Part shown: positions 53,445 to 64,000 of the stretch, piece by piece
Layout of the letters: each line of letters begins with the position of its first letter
Position numbering within the stretch: position 1 is the first letter of the stretch
DNA from: Paraburkholderia sp. PGU19
GTDB lineage: Bacteria > Pseudomonadota > Gammaproteobacteria > Burkholderiales > Burkholderiaceae
Direction of reading: 5' to 3'
DNA length: 64,000 nucleotides
NCBI RefSeq assembly: GCF_013426915.1
Contig: NZ_AP023179.1
Location: forward strand, 1,860,001-1,924,000
The notes under the pieces: generated by a model
What the model saw: the letters and a program-made list of their open reading frames with translations, nothing else
What the model was told of the DNA's origin: nothing
The model's database searches: none
Made by a program: the position numbers and the translations under genes

Positions 53445-55919
53445 CTACACACCGCCCTTTGCCACGCTGGCAAGAATCCTCTCCACGCCTTCGACATACG
53501 CCTGGGTCCCAAACTTCCGCACCGCGGTCTGATACCCACGCGCAACAAGCCGGTCGCGCAGCGCCTGATCCGACCTCAACTCAGCAAGCGTATCGGCCAG
53601 CGCATGCGCATCGCCCGGGGTACACATCACCCCATTCACACCATCGTCGATGATCTCAACCACACCACCGGCACGTGCCGCCACGACCGGCCGCCGCGCC
53701 AGCATCCCTTCAACGATCACACGGCCAAACGGCTCCGGCGTAATCGACGTATGCGCAACCACATCGACGGCACACATGCACGCAGCCACATCATCCTGAA
53801 ACCCAAGAAAATGCACCCGTCCTTCAAGCCCATTCGATGCAACAAACTCACGTAACCGCGCCTCGTAAGCATCTTCGCCAAACAGCGGCGCGCCCACCAG
53901 AACCGCATGCATCTGCGGATTGAGCACCATCGCCTCGAGCAACACATGCTGCCCCTTCCACTGCGCAAGACGACTGAACGAGCCGACAAGAAACGCATCC
54001 TGCGGCAGCTTCAGCCGCGCACGCAGCACGCTTTGCGGCGTATCCCGCAACGCACTGAACGGTGCAGCGGAAATGCCGTTGAACACCACATCGATGCGCT
54101 TGTCGCCAAAACTGGTCAGCTCGGCAAACGCACGCGCCGAAGCCGCCGAATTGGCGATCACATGCGCCAGACCCAGTTTCGCGCACCATTTGATGATCGC
54201 AAGCTGTTTGCTGCCGAAATGCTCGGGGCTAACGATATCGCGCAGATGCCAGACCACAGGGCGCCGCGCAAAGCGTCCCGCAATCGCGCCAATCACCATC
54301 GCCCGCTGCGTGTTCGCATAGATCACGTCGCTCTGCCGGGCTCGCGCGACCGTCGCGCGCACCAGTGACGCCACGCCCTTCACCGCCTTCGCGATGGGCG
54401 GCGTGCCGCCCTGCTTGCGGATATCGCGCGTCGCGCCGGGATCGAGTACATCGACGGCCACGCCTTCGCGATGCAGCGCCATGCGAAACGGTCCGTCGTC
54501 GAACAGCACCACCTGCACACGCGCCTTGAGCGCCTTCACGACTTCCAGCAGCGACAGTTCGGCGCCACCCATCACGCCGCTCTGATCGATCGCAAGCACG
54601 CGCAAGGCGCCCGATGCCGGCTTCGGTTCGCTCACCTTCGCGGGCGGTTCATCCACAGGCAGCGTCGCCCCCTGCAACGCGGGCACCGTTTCGCGCACGA
54701 AGCCGAAGAAGCGCTCGCGGAAATGCCGGATCGAAAATCGCTCGGCATTTGCGCGGCAGTCGGCGGGCCGGAAGCGCGCGGGATCGTCAGCGAAATCCTC
54801 GATCGCGCCGATGATCGAATCGGCCGTCTGCTCGTTGAAGAAAATCCCCGTCGGATGCGACTCGTACTGGTCGCGCACGGTTTCGAGCGCCCCGCCCTTG
54901 CCGTACGCAATCACGGGCGTGCCGCACGCCTGCGCTTCCACTACCGAAATGCCGAAGTCTTCTTCCGCTGCGAACACAAACGCCTTCGCGCGCCGCATGT
55001 GATCGCGCAACACGTTGAACGGCTGATAGCCCATGATCTGCACGTTCGGCGTCGCCTTCGCGCGCACCTTCTGCATGTCGGGACCGTCGCCGATCACGAC
55101 CAGTTTGCGCTCCGGCATCCGCGCGAATGCCTCGACGATCAGGTCGATCTTCTTGTACGGCACCATGCGCGAGGCCGTCAGATAGAAGTCGTCTTTCTCT
55201 TCGCACAGCGAGAACGACTCGACGTCGACGGGCGGGAAGATCACTTCGGAATCGCGCTGATAAACCTTGTGGATGCGTCGCGAGATGAACTCGGAGTTCG
55301 CGACGAACGCATCGACGGAATTCGACGTGCGGATATCCCAGTTGCGCATGTAATGCAGGATCATCCGCGCCAGCGCGGACTTCGGCCCGCTCGTCAGCTT
55401 CGACTGCTGCAGATACTGATGCTGCAGATCCCACGCGTAGCGGATAGGCGAATGCACGTAGCTGATGTGCACCTGGTCCGGACCTGTCAGCACGCCCTTC
55501 GCGACGGCATGACTGCTCGAGATCACGACGTCGTACGCGGACACGTCGAGCTGTTCGATCGCGAGCGGCATCAGCGGCAGATAGCTGCGGTACTTCGTGC
55601 GCGCCTTCGGCAGCTTCTGGATGAAGGAGGTTGTCACGGACTTGCCGCGCAGGAACGTGCGGTCGTCGAGGAAGTCGACGAGGCTGAAGATGTCCGCCTC
55701 CGGAAAACACGCGACGATCTGTTCGAGCACACGCTCGGCGCCCGCATAGGTGACGAGCCAGTCGTGAATGATGGCAACCCGCACGGGCCCGACGCTGCGC
55801 GCGCCGCGCCGTTTTGCGGGCGGCCTGCCAACGGGCGTGGTCGTGATGAGATCGCGGCCCGCATCGCGCGTCACGGGCGTGGGACGCAGCAGGTCTTCTT
55901 CAACGATATCGTGGTTCAT
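53445..55919 (-). CDS. bceR: Two-domain GT4 glycosyltransferase (BceR-like)
   Basis: An 824-aa cytoplasmic protein with two GT-B glycosyltransferase domains in tandem. The first (about 45–420) starts VRVAIIHDWLVTYAGAERVLEQI and has the donor-site segment EEDFGISVVEAQACG. The second (about 462–820) starts RVLAIDQSGVMGGAELSLLE and has PEPFGRVIVEGMLARRP. A linker of ~40 residues joins them. It probably adds two successive sugars to the lipid-linked repeat unit. Length and position match BceR of cepacian synthesis. Its ATG overlaps the stop of the flippase gene by 4 bases, so both are made from one messenger. Confidence 0.87.
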   Translation of the reverse strand: MNHDIVEEDLLRPTPVTRDAGRDLITTTPVGRPPAKRRGARSVGPVRVAIIHDWLVTYAGAERVLEQIVACFPEADIFSLVDFLDDRTFLRGKSVTTSFIQKLPKARTKYRSYLPLMPLAIEQLDVSAYDVVISSSHAVAKGVLTGPDQVHISYVHSPIRYAWDLQHQYLQQSKLTSGPKSALARMILHYMRNWDIRTSNSVDAFVANSEFISRRIHKVYQRDSEVIFPPVDVESFSLCEEKDDFYLTASRMVPYKKIDLIVEAFARMPERKLVVIGDGPDMQKVRAKATPNVQIMGYQPFNVLRDHMRRAKAFVFAAEEDFGISVVEAQACGTPVIAYGKGGALETVRDQYESHPTGIFFNEQTADSIIGAIEDFADDPARFRPADCRANAERFSIRHFRERFFGFVRETVPALQGATLPVDEPPAKVSEPKPASGALRVLAIDQSGVMGGAELSLLEVVKALKARVQVVLFDDGPFRMALHREGVAVDVLDPGATRDIRKQGGTPPIAKAVKGVASLVRATVARARQSDVIYANTQRAMVIGAIAGRFARRPVVWHLRDIVSPEHFGSKQLAIIKWCAKLGLAHVIANSAASARAFAELTSFGDKRIDVVFNGISAAPFSALRDTPQSVLRARLKLPQDAFLVGSFSRLAQWKGQHVLLEAMVLNPQMHAVLVGAPLFGEDAYEARLREFVASNGLEGRVHFLGFQDDVAACMCAVDVVAHTSITPEPFGRVIVEGMLARRPVVAARAGGVVEIIDDGVNGVMCTPGDAHALADTLAELRSDQALRDRLVARGYQTAVRKFGTQAYVEGVERILASVAKGGV

Positions 55920-57394
55920 GCGCTATTCCTCGGATTGAGTCGCAACTTCAGACGCACAAGCAGCGAACGCGCAAGATCGCGCAATGCAGGGGTCATCGTG
56001 AGCGACCACGCGACGTTCGCGCTCACGATGAGCGCGCCCGCGGCAATGGCCATCGGCAGGCTGGAGAGCAAGGTGGCGAGCCACAACGTGCCCACCAGAA
56101 AAGCGAGATGCGCGAGCATGTCGAGCACGATCGGACGTGCGTGAATGGCTGACAGTTTCAGCAGCGCGACGTAGTCGAACAGTCCGCGCGCGGCCACGAC
56201 GACCGCCGCGCCCGTCAGGCCGAAATGCGCAATGCCGAACCACAGTGCGCCCGCGAAGAAAGGCAGTTCGAACAGACCGAGGCGCGCGGCTGTCGCAGGA
56301 TGCACCTGCGATTGAATGAGAATGCGCGCGAGGTTTGCCTGACCGACGAGCCACACGGAGATGATCAGGATGCGGCCCACGGGACCGCCCGCATCGGCGA
56401 CTTCGTTGCCCACCCACGCATGCAGGAACGGTTCGAGCACGATGATCGCAACGAGCGCAATGGGCGTGAACACGCCGTTCAGGAATTCGAGCGACTGCCG
56501 CATGATGACGTCGGCATCGTCGCGGCCCACTGCCGAGAGACGCGGAAACAGCGTGCGCTGCAGCGCCGTCGGCACGATGTTCAGGCGCGTGACGAGGTTC
56601 TGCGGCACCGTGTAATACGTGACGAAACGCGCGCCGAGGCTCGTGCCGAGCATCACGCGGTCGAGCGATTCGGCGACCATCCCCGAGATGCTCGCAATCA
56701 GCATCCAGCCGCCGAAGTTGAAAAGTCCCTTCGCCACCTTGAACTGCGGCGCGCGGATATGGCGGATGCCGAGCACGTTGAGCGCGGAGCGTCCGAGCAG
56801 GATCGCGGCGAGCAAACGCGCGACCACAGCCGCCGCGAGCACGTTCTGCAGCGTCGGCCCCATCATCCAGGCGGCGGCGAGCGGCAGCAACTGGAACAGG
56901 AAGGTGCCGAGCGTCTGGTTCGTGTTGTAGATGCCGAAGCGTTCCGCGCCGTTGATCGCGCCCGCGAACACCCACGAAACATTAGCGAGCGGAATCGCCA
57001 CCGCGAGCCACGGCAGCGCCATATAGACCTCGTGCTGCAGTTCAGGCGACACCTTGGAGAAGTAAGCGGTATAGAGCGCCGCACCGAAGTAGATGACGAG
57101 CCCGCCGACGATGCCCGTCGCCAGGTTCAGCCACGTCGCGCTCCAGAACACCTGCTCGCACGCCTGCTCATCGTTCGATGCACGCGCCTTCGAGATGTGG
57201 TTCTGCGCGGCCATGCTCATGCCGAGGTCGAGAATGCTGAAGTAGCCGATCAGCGTCCAGACGAGGCTGATCACGCCGTAGCGTTCGACGCCCAGCAGCT
57301 TGATGTACGACGGCACCGTGACGAGCGATACAAACGTCGGCAACACCAGCCCGATCAGGTTGATCACTACGTTTCTGAGGATGCCTTTATCCAT
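55916..57394 (-). CDS. bceQ: Wzx-type polysaccharide flippase (BceQ-like)
   Basis: A 492-aa protein with about 12–14 membrane segments of the MATE/MOP superfamily, polysaccharide transporter branch. It begins NVVINLIGLVLPTFVSLVTVP. It would move undecaprenyl-linked repeat units across the inner membrane in a Wzx/Wzy pathway. Position and family match bceQ of the cepacian cluster. It sits between the beta-propeller protein gene (59 bases upstream) and bceR (4-base overlap) in one minus-strand operon. No Wzy polymerase is seen in the window. Confidence 0.85.
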   Translation of the reverse strand: MDKGILRNVVINLIGLVLPTFVSLVTVPSYIKLLGVERYGVISLVWTLIGYFSILDLGMSMAAQNHISKARASNDEQACEQVFWSATWLNLATGIVGGLVIYFGAALYTAYFSKVSPELQHEVYMALPWLAVAIPLANVSWVFAGAINGAERFGIYNTNQTLGTFLFQLLPLAAAWMMGPTLQNVLAAAVVARLLAAILLGRSALNVLGIRHIRAPQFKVAKGLFNFGGWMLIASISGMVAESLDRVMLGTSLGARFVTYYTVPQNLVTRLNIVPTALQRTLFPRLSAVGRDDADVIMRQSLEFLNGVFTPIALVAIIVLEPFLHAWVGNEVADAGGPVGRILIISVWLVGQANLARILIQSQVHPATAARLGLFELPFFAGALWFGIAHFGLTGAAVVVAARGLFDYVALLKLSAIHARPIVLDMLAHLAFLVGTLWLATLLSSLPMAIAAGALIVSANVAWSLTMTPALRDLARSLLVRLKLRLNPRNSA

Positions 57395-57453
57395 CGGATG
57401 CCTTTCTGGTCAGTCATAGGTTTGGGTAGCGTGTGGGTGGAGAGGCGTCGTGC

Positions 57454-59643
57454 TTATGTTTTCGATGCCGGTTTCCAGCGGTACATCAGCACCTTGCCGC
57501 GCGCGTCTTCCTCGACGAACACGAGGTACTCGCCATCGTCGCGGCGATATGCGCTGATGCCGTTGGGCACGTCGACCCAGCCCGATGCGTGGCCCACCTC
57601 GGGCCCCGGTTGCATCGTGCCGACGGGCGTGCCCGTGTCCTTGTCGTAGACGTGCACGGTGCCAACGGGCTCGACGGCGAACACGTATCTGCCTTCGACG
57701 GTGAGGCCGATCAGCGTCGAGACGGGCTTTGCTTTCGTGTCCCACGGCAGCGGCAGCGTGTAGCGCGCGACGGGGTTGCCGCTCGACCACTTGTCGTAGC
57801 GCACCATCACGCGGCCCACTTCCTTCCAGAAGCCACGGTCGAAAGGCGCTTCGGCCGTGTAGCCCGTCACATACATCGAATCGGTCTGCGGGTCGTAGAT
57901 CGCCCGTTTGATTTCGCTGAACGGTTGCGGCACGGGGTATGAAGTCATGTCCGCGTACGAGTAGACGGGGTTGCCCTTCGCATCGAGACCGCCGAACCGG
58001 AAGCGGTTGATGCCCTTCGAATCGCGCGCGCGCCAGATGTCGCCGTTGGTGTCGACCCACCAGCCCCAGCCGCCCGCGAGGTGCGTGCCCGTCGTGTTCG
58101 GCGTGAACTCGTCGGCGTCGAAGCGGCCGTTGCCATTGCTGTCGCGCCAGATCCAGTCGCCGCCCTTCGGTGCGTTCGGCACCTTCAGCACGGCGCGCTC
58201 GCGGCCCGCGATGAAGCCCGAAGGCGTCGCCGTCTCGCCGTCGCGGCCGCCGTCGAAGCGATAGATCTTCAGATGGTCCGCATACATGTCCGTGAGGAAC
58301 AGGAAGGTGCGGCCTTTCAGCTTGCGGGCGATGGGCAGGCCCGGCCACTGGTCGGTGTTGAAGACGGGATCGTCGGGATATTTGAAGCGGTTCGTCAGGA
58401 AGCCCGCGTAGGTCCATTGCTGGCCCGCCGGCTTCGACAGATCGAGCGTGAAGCGCTTGTTGCCCGAATAGACGCTGTCGGGCCGCGACGGGTCCATCCA
58501 CGCGCCATCGACGAACAGCAGCCCTTCCACCTGCCACACGCGCCTGCCGTCGGGCGCATAGCTTTCGAGCGTCGCGCCGAGGCCCGCTCCCGTCGGCTCA
58601 AAGCGCGGACCGATGCCATTGGTCGAGACGTAGACGTTGCCGCGCGCATCCACGCCTACGCCCGTGAGTCCGTTGAAACGCTGCGGTCCTGGCTTGCCCG
58701 CGACGCCCGAGAAGATGCCGCCGCGCTCGCCGAGCGTCGAGGTCAGCGCATAGCCGCCGTCGCGCTTGCCGAAGAACAGCACCTGCTGGCGCGGGCCGTT
58801 ATCGGCGATCAGCACGCGGCCCTGAGGATCGACGGCGATATCGACGGCGACCGTGTCGGCGGGCAGCGGCAGTTCGTCTTTCAGACGCTGCCCGTTTGCA
58901 TCCAGGTGCGCGACTTTCGGCTTGTCGCCGAGCGTGTCCGTCAGCACCCACAGCGTGTCGTCGCCCGCGCGCGTGATGCGGCCCGGTGCCGGCACGCTCC
59001 ATTGCGCCTTGCGCTGCATCGATTCGGCGTCGTACACCTCGATGCGGTTCTGCGATGTATTCGACGCGTAGAGCGTCGTATCGCTCGCAGCGAGCCCGTT
59101 GATATCGCCGCGCGTGCCCGTGGGCACGTCGTTGACCATCGCGAATGCGGCGGCCGCCTTCGCATGCGGATCGATGCTGCTCACGGCGGCCTGGAACGTG
59201 GCGACGCGCTTGGTATCGCCGATCTCGCGCCGCGAGATGCCGTACCACTGGCGGCCCTTGTCCGGCCACACGCCCTGCCCCACGAGATGTCCCTTCTCGT
59301 TGCCGACGCCGACAGCCACATACGCATAGCGTTTGTTGATGGCGATCGCGTTGCCGCCGCTGTTACCCCAGCCGTGCGTGCCGCCCGCGAAGCCGAGCAT
59401 CTTGCCGTTCTGATAGACGCTCGCTTCCGCGCCGCTCTCGTCCCACGGCGCGTTCGTATAGACCTTGCCGTCGGGCGAGACGGCGAGTGCCGTGATGTTG
59501 ATCTGCGTCCACGCGCCGTCGCCGTAGCCGAAGGTATTGCCGATCCATGACGTCTGCACGTTCAGCGCAGGTTCGGCGAACGCATGCAGTGTCGCGAGAA
59601 GGGCAAACGCGCACATCGCGCGAGCAAGCGTGAGTCGGGACAA
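57454..59643 (-). CDS. bceP: Large secreted beta-propeller-like protein (bceP position)
   Basis: A 729-aa exported protein. I choose a TTG start at 59643, since GGAGAA lies six bases upstream and a signal peptide follows at once (LTLARAMCAFALLATLHAFA). The mature protein has many repeats of the type V/I-DPQGRVLIADNG and GVDARGNVYVST, typical of NHL/SMP-30-like propellers. An EF-hand-like loop, DSNGNGRFDADE, lies in the C-terminal half. It is the first gene of the bceP–Q–R operon. A role in modifying, binding or exporting the exopolysaccharide is inferred; no catalytic residues can be named. The symbol rests on gene order. Confidence 0.75.
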   Translation of the reverse strand: MSRLTLARAMCAFALLATLHAFAEPALNVQTSWIGNTFGYGDGAWTQINITALAVSPDGKVYTNAPWDESGAEASVYQNGKMLGFAGGTHGWGNSGGNAIAINKRYAYVAVGVGNEKGHLVGQGVWPDKGRQWYGISRREIGDTKRVATFQAAVSSIDPHAKAAAAFAMVNDVPTGTRGDINGLAASDTTLYASNTSQNRIEVYDAESMQRKAQWSVPAPGRITRAGDDTLWVLTDTLGDKPKVAHLDANGQRLKDELPLPADTVAVDIAVDPQGRVLIADNGPRQQVLFFGKRDGGYALTSTLGERGGIFSGVAGKPGPQRFNGLTGVGVDARGNVYVSTNGIGPRFEPTGAGLGATLESYAPDGRRVWQVEGLLFVDGAWMDPSRPDSVYSGNKRFTLDLSKPAGQQWTYAGFLTNRFKYPDDPVFNTDQWPGLPIARKLKGRTFLFLTDMYADHLKIYRFDGGRDGETATPSGFIAGRERAVLKVPNAPKGGDWIWRDSNGNGRFDADEFTPNTTGTHLAGGWGWWVDTNGDIWRARDSKGINRFRFGGLDAKGNPVYSYADMTSYPVPQPFSEIKRAIYDPQTDSMYVTGYTAEAPFDRGFWKEVGRVMVRYDKWSSGNPVARYTLPLPWDTKAKPVSTLIGLTVEGRYVFAVEPVGTVHVYDKDTGTPVGTMQPGPEVGHASGWVDVPNGISAYRRDDGEYLVFVEEDARGKVLMYRWKPASKT

Positions 59644-60164
59644 CGTGAGTTCTCCAGTCGAGGCGAAACGAAGGCACGCGATAACGATGCGTGTTCGCCA
59701 GATGCAAGGCGGAAATTCGAATGGCGGCGCAATACGCTCAGTGGCGTTAATGCCCATTGATCCAATCAGCGCTTAACGGTAAGTGCAAAGAATGCAGGAC
59801 GAAAATCGCAAATAATTCAAAATTATTCGTCGGTTGAAACGCACGAAAAGAAAGCAGAAAAAATGTGCGCCGAATTTTTTTCGGGCATTTTTTTGCTTGA
59901 AATGCTCCGTCATTTACCGATACGGCGATCCGATCCGAAGTTCTTACCGGTTCGCGTCGCGTGGATGTTTCGAGGTGTAACCGGGCGTATGCGGATATGA
60001 AAATCCGCTTTCCGTTATTCAAATCAATTCGTTTATTTCATTCCTGTTTTTTAGGGTTTTTATTTACCTAGAATCAAACCCGTTTTTACCGTCTTCATGG
60101 TGATCGCCTCGCGACACCGTGCATGGCCCATTGACTGCCGCATCAGGCGCATACACGGACGCTC
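59644..60164. other. AT-rich divergent promoter region of the exopolysaccharide operons
   Basis: This 521-bp stretch between bceP and bceO contains no supported gene. It is rich in A/T runs (59860–59900 and 60030–60075). It carries CAAATAATTC (59809–59818) followed by AATTATTCGTCGGTT (to 59835), matching the element upstream of bceS. It is the likely control region for both operons. Confidence 0.55.
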
Positions 60165-61249
60165 ATGACAGCCAGCACCCTGCCCGCCACGCCTTCTCAT
60201 CACCGACGCATCGTCCAGCTCGACGGCCTGCGCGCGATCGCCGTGCTCGCGGTGTTCGCGCAGCACGCGCTGAAGGCGCCGCTGTGGATGGGCGTCGACC
60301 TGTTCTTCGTGCTGAGCGGCTTTCTGATCACCGGCATCCTGCTGGACCGCAAGGCGCGCCAGCAGTCGTATTTCAGCTACTTCTACGCTCGCCGCGCGCG
60401 CCGCATCCTGCCGCCGTATCTGCTGCTGATGGTGGTGTCGTCGCTGCTGTTCGGCTTCGGCTGGGCGCAGCACTGGGAGTGGTATGCGTTCTTCGCGACG
60501 AATATCGGCGATGCGCTCAACCAGAGCGGTCATGACAGCCTGAACGTGCTGTGGTCGCTCGCCGTCGAAGAGCAGTTCTATATTGTCTGGCCGTTCGTGA
60601 TCCTGCTCGTGCCCGAACGTGCGCTCGGCTATGTCGCGGCCGCGCTGATCGTGCTCGTTCCCGTGCTGCGCGCCGTCGCGACGCCCTGGTTCGATTCGTT
60701 CTGGCCGATCTATTACCTGACGCCGTTCCGCATGGATCTGCTCGCAGCGGGCGCGCTGCTCGCCGTCGCCGTGCGGCGCGATGCGAACGCGCTTGCGCCG
60801 TTCAGGCTGCTGGCCGTCCTCGGCGTGTGCGTCGCGCTGGCCGTGCTTGCGTGGCTGCATCTGCACTATCCGCGTTTTCGCGCGGCCAATACGCCGCTGT
60901 CGAATGCCGGGCTGTATAGCGTGTCGCTGTTGCTGTGCACATCGGTTGTCGTGATCGCGCTGCAGAGCAAGGGCATCGTCAAGCGGGTGCTGTGCAATCC
61001 CGTGCTCGTCTATATCGGCACGATCAGCTACACGATCTACCTGATCCACCTGAGCGTTCTCTACGCACTCTGGCCGCTGCATTACAACCGCTACGTGACG
61101 GCCGCGCTCGCGCTCGCGATCACGCTGGTCTATGCGAGCGCATCGTGGTTCGGCTTCGAGCTCCGCCTGATTCATGGCAGCGCGACGCGTGGCCAACAGG
61201 CCGACGCCGCGTTGCATGCGACACGCGAAGCATCGAGGACGAGCGCTTG

Positions 61250-61250
<1 letters not shown>
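60165..61250 (+). CDS. bceO: Membrane acyltransferase 3 family protein (BceO-like)
   Basis: A 361-aa multi-pass acyltransferase. The catalytic His is in LAVFAQHALKAP, and the motifs GVDLFFVLSGFLITGILLD, YARRARRILPPY and SLAVEEQFYIVWP are classical for the family that acylates surface sugars. It begins a plus-strand operon with an SGNH hydrolase and GDP-mannose 4,6-dehydratase. Position matches bceO. The stop overlaps the next start by one base (TGATG). Confidence 0.85.
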
Positions 61251-63057
<1,807 letters not shown>

Positions 63058-63082
63058 TAGCGGCTTCTCACCTCTGACAGCG

Positions 63083-63110
63083 AAAGGGCGCGTGAAGCGC
63101 CCTTTCTCTT
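63083..63110. terminator. Terminator between gmd and the HipA-family gene
   Basis: AAAGGGCGC (63083–63091) pairs with GCGCCCTTT (63097–63105), followed by CTCTTTT. It can serve both convergent genes. Confidence 0.7.
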
Positions 63111-63112
63111 TT

Positions 63113-64000
63113 CTAAAGCAGCTTGCGATCGACCTGAGGGACCATCGGCGCGAACTGCAGCAGGCGTTCGGCTTGCACGGCGATGAAGTCCGATATCGTG
63201 TGCACCAGCGCACGTTCGTCGCCGACATAGACGTTCGAGCGCGCCAGTTCGGGTGCGAGCGCCTTCGCGGCTTGCGCCATGCGCGTCATTTCGCGGCCGA
63301 GAAAGCGTGGCACCGTGCCCGTCCGCCGCGCGAAATCCGCCAGCGCGAACGGCGTGATGTCCTCCAGCCGGAAGGCGTCGCCATACCCCATCGCCATGTC
63401 CTGCTCGACGCGCTCGCCATACGCATTGACCGACACCAGGTCGTAAAGCGGCGCAGGTTCGAGACCGCCGCCGTGCATGAAAAAGGACAGGTTTTTCCCA
63501 TGCGCGTCGCTGTTGCCGATCAGCAGTTGAAACAGCGCCCACCGGATCATGAAAGTACGGGCGGCAGCGGGATTGTCGAGATGCCGCTGAAGCGCGAACA
63601 GCTTCTCGAAGCTCACGCCCTCGCGGATGTTGCGCACGTCCGGCGTGTTGCCGAAATTGCGCTCGTATTTGAACGTGACGGGCAGATCGAGCGCCTGACA
63701 GCCGTCGATCACATGTCGCCGCCGCACCGCGTGAATCGACTCGCCATCCGACGGGTCCAGTTCGACCGTCCGGTCGAACCGCCCGATCAGCAGGATCGGT
63801 TCGGGAATGCGCCGGATCGAAACGGGCGCGGTCAGCAAGCCCATGCGGGACGCCAGCGTCATGCAGTAGTGCTCGTTGGCGACCATGCACGGCGTGACCG
63901 GGCTGCGCGATTCCGGCTTCAGAATGTGTGTCGAACTGAGCGGTCCGTCGGCAAGCGCGATGCGCTCGCCTTCCACCAGCACTTGCAGCTTGTCCTGATA
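63113..64000 (-). CDS. HipA-family protein kinase, partial
   Basis: The frame enters from the right edge (YQDKLQVLVEGER) and ends at 63113, giving the last ~295 residues of a HipA-like kinase (usual length ~410–440). The catalytic-loop segment GNSDAHGKNLSF contains the proton-acceptor Asp, and PLYDLVS carries the metal-binding Asp. The start of the fragment, SSTHILKPES, matches the nucleotide-binding part. HipA phosphorylates proteins and acts as a toxin when its DNA-binding partner HipB is lost; the partner gene, if any, lies outside the window. It is convergent with gmd. Confidence 0.82.
   Translation of the reverse strand, partial: YQDKLQVLVEGERIALADGPLSSTHILKPESRSPVTPCMVANEHYCMTLASRMGLLTAPVSIRRIPEPILLIGRFDRTVELDPSDGESIHAVRRRHVIDGCQALDLPVTFKYERNFGNTPDVRNIREGVSFEKLFALQRHLDNPAAARTFMIRWALFQLLIGNSDAHGKNLSFFMHGGGLEPAPLYDLVSVNAYGERVEQDMAMGYGDAFRLEDITPFALADFARRTGTVPRFLGREMTRMAQAAKALAPELARSNVYVGDERALVHTISDFIAVQAERLLQFAPMVPQVDRKLL

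Noticed and set aside
52628-53653. Several small frames on both strands within the palindromic element
   Set aside because: They arise from the inverted-repeat sequence itself and differ between the two arms; no start signals or domains.

Overview
The window is GC-rich, densely coded DNA of a Burkholderiaceae type, most likely Paraburkholderia or Caballeronia. The evidence is gene content: a cepacian-type exopolysaccharide locus (bceN–bceT-like), OmpC-type porins, a DUF3563 protein, an AmpR-type regulator, and many LysR/IclR-controlled catabolic loci with MFS carriers. No tRNA, rRNA, insertion sequence or CRISPR array was seen. The assignment to a genus is inference; no marker gene lies in the window.

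Left part (1–20 kb). A partial class III aminotransferase and rarD are followed by a tightly overlapping three-gene operon (2505–8312). It encodes a TerB-N/TerB/TerB-C protein, a P-loop ATPase resembling BREX BrxD, and an Lhr-like helicase resembling BREX BrxHI. No BREX core gene (pglX, pglZ, brxC) is present, so this is the strongest candidate for a poorly characterised defence or DNA-processing system. Next come a DHA2 efflux pump, a divergent ampR–ampC pair with a 31-codon Tat-like leader ORF and a coupled periplasmic cupin, a serine hydrolase/MFS/M20 peptidase operon with a divergent LysR gene, a Fic protein and a GntP permease.

Middle part (20–34 kb). This holds a porin, an S9 oligopeptidase with an in-frame amber codon, a lipoprotein, a sugar:H+ symporter, a Bcr/CflA pump, an aldo/keto reductase + SDR pair, a LysR gene and an MFS gene each broken by one missing base in a short homopolymer, and a tandem carboxymuconolactone-decarboxylase lipoprotein. 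The two single-base losses are either young pseudogenes or assembly errors.

Catabolic part (33.5–49 kb). A LysR regulator faces an operon-like array: enolase-superfamily sugar-acid dehydratase, MFS, PdxA-family dehydrogenase, COG3618 amidohydrolase, DapA-family lyase, MFS, second amidohydrolase. It looks like an aldonolactone/aldonate route, but no DUF1537 kinase accompanies the PdxA homologue. A ProQ/FinO RNA chaperone and a second porin follow. Then comes quiC (3-dehydroshikimate dehydratase) with a BKACE enzyme and a divergent IclR gene, sharing an operator region with two palindromes 21 bp apart. This suggests protocatechuate formation coupled to acetyl-CoA-dependent beta-keto acid cleavage.

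Right part (49–63 kb). After a phosphoribosyltransferase gene come galU (bceT), an acyltransferase (bceS), a double glycosyltransferase (bceR), a Wzx flippase (bceQ), a large secreted beta-propeller-like protein (bceP position), an acyltransferase (bceO), an SGNH hydrolase and GDP-mannose 4,6-dehydratase (bceN). The cluster is interrupted by a 727-bp non-coding imperfect palindrome between bceS and bceR. An AT-rich motif recurs in its promoter regions. A partial HipA-family kinase runs off the right edge.
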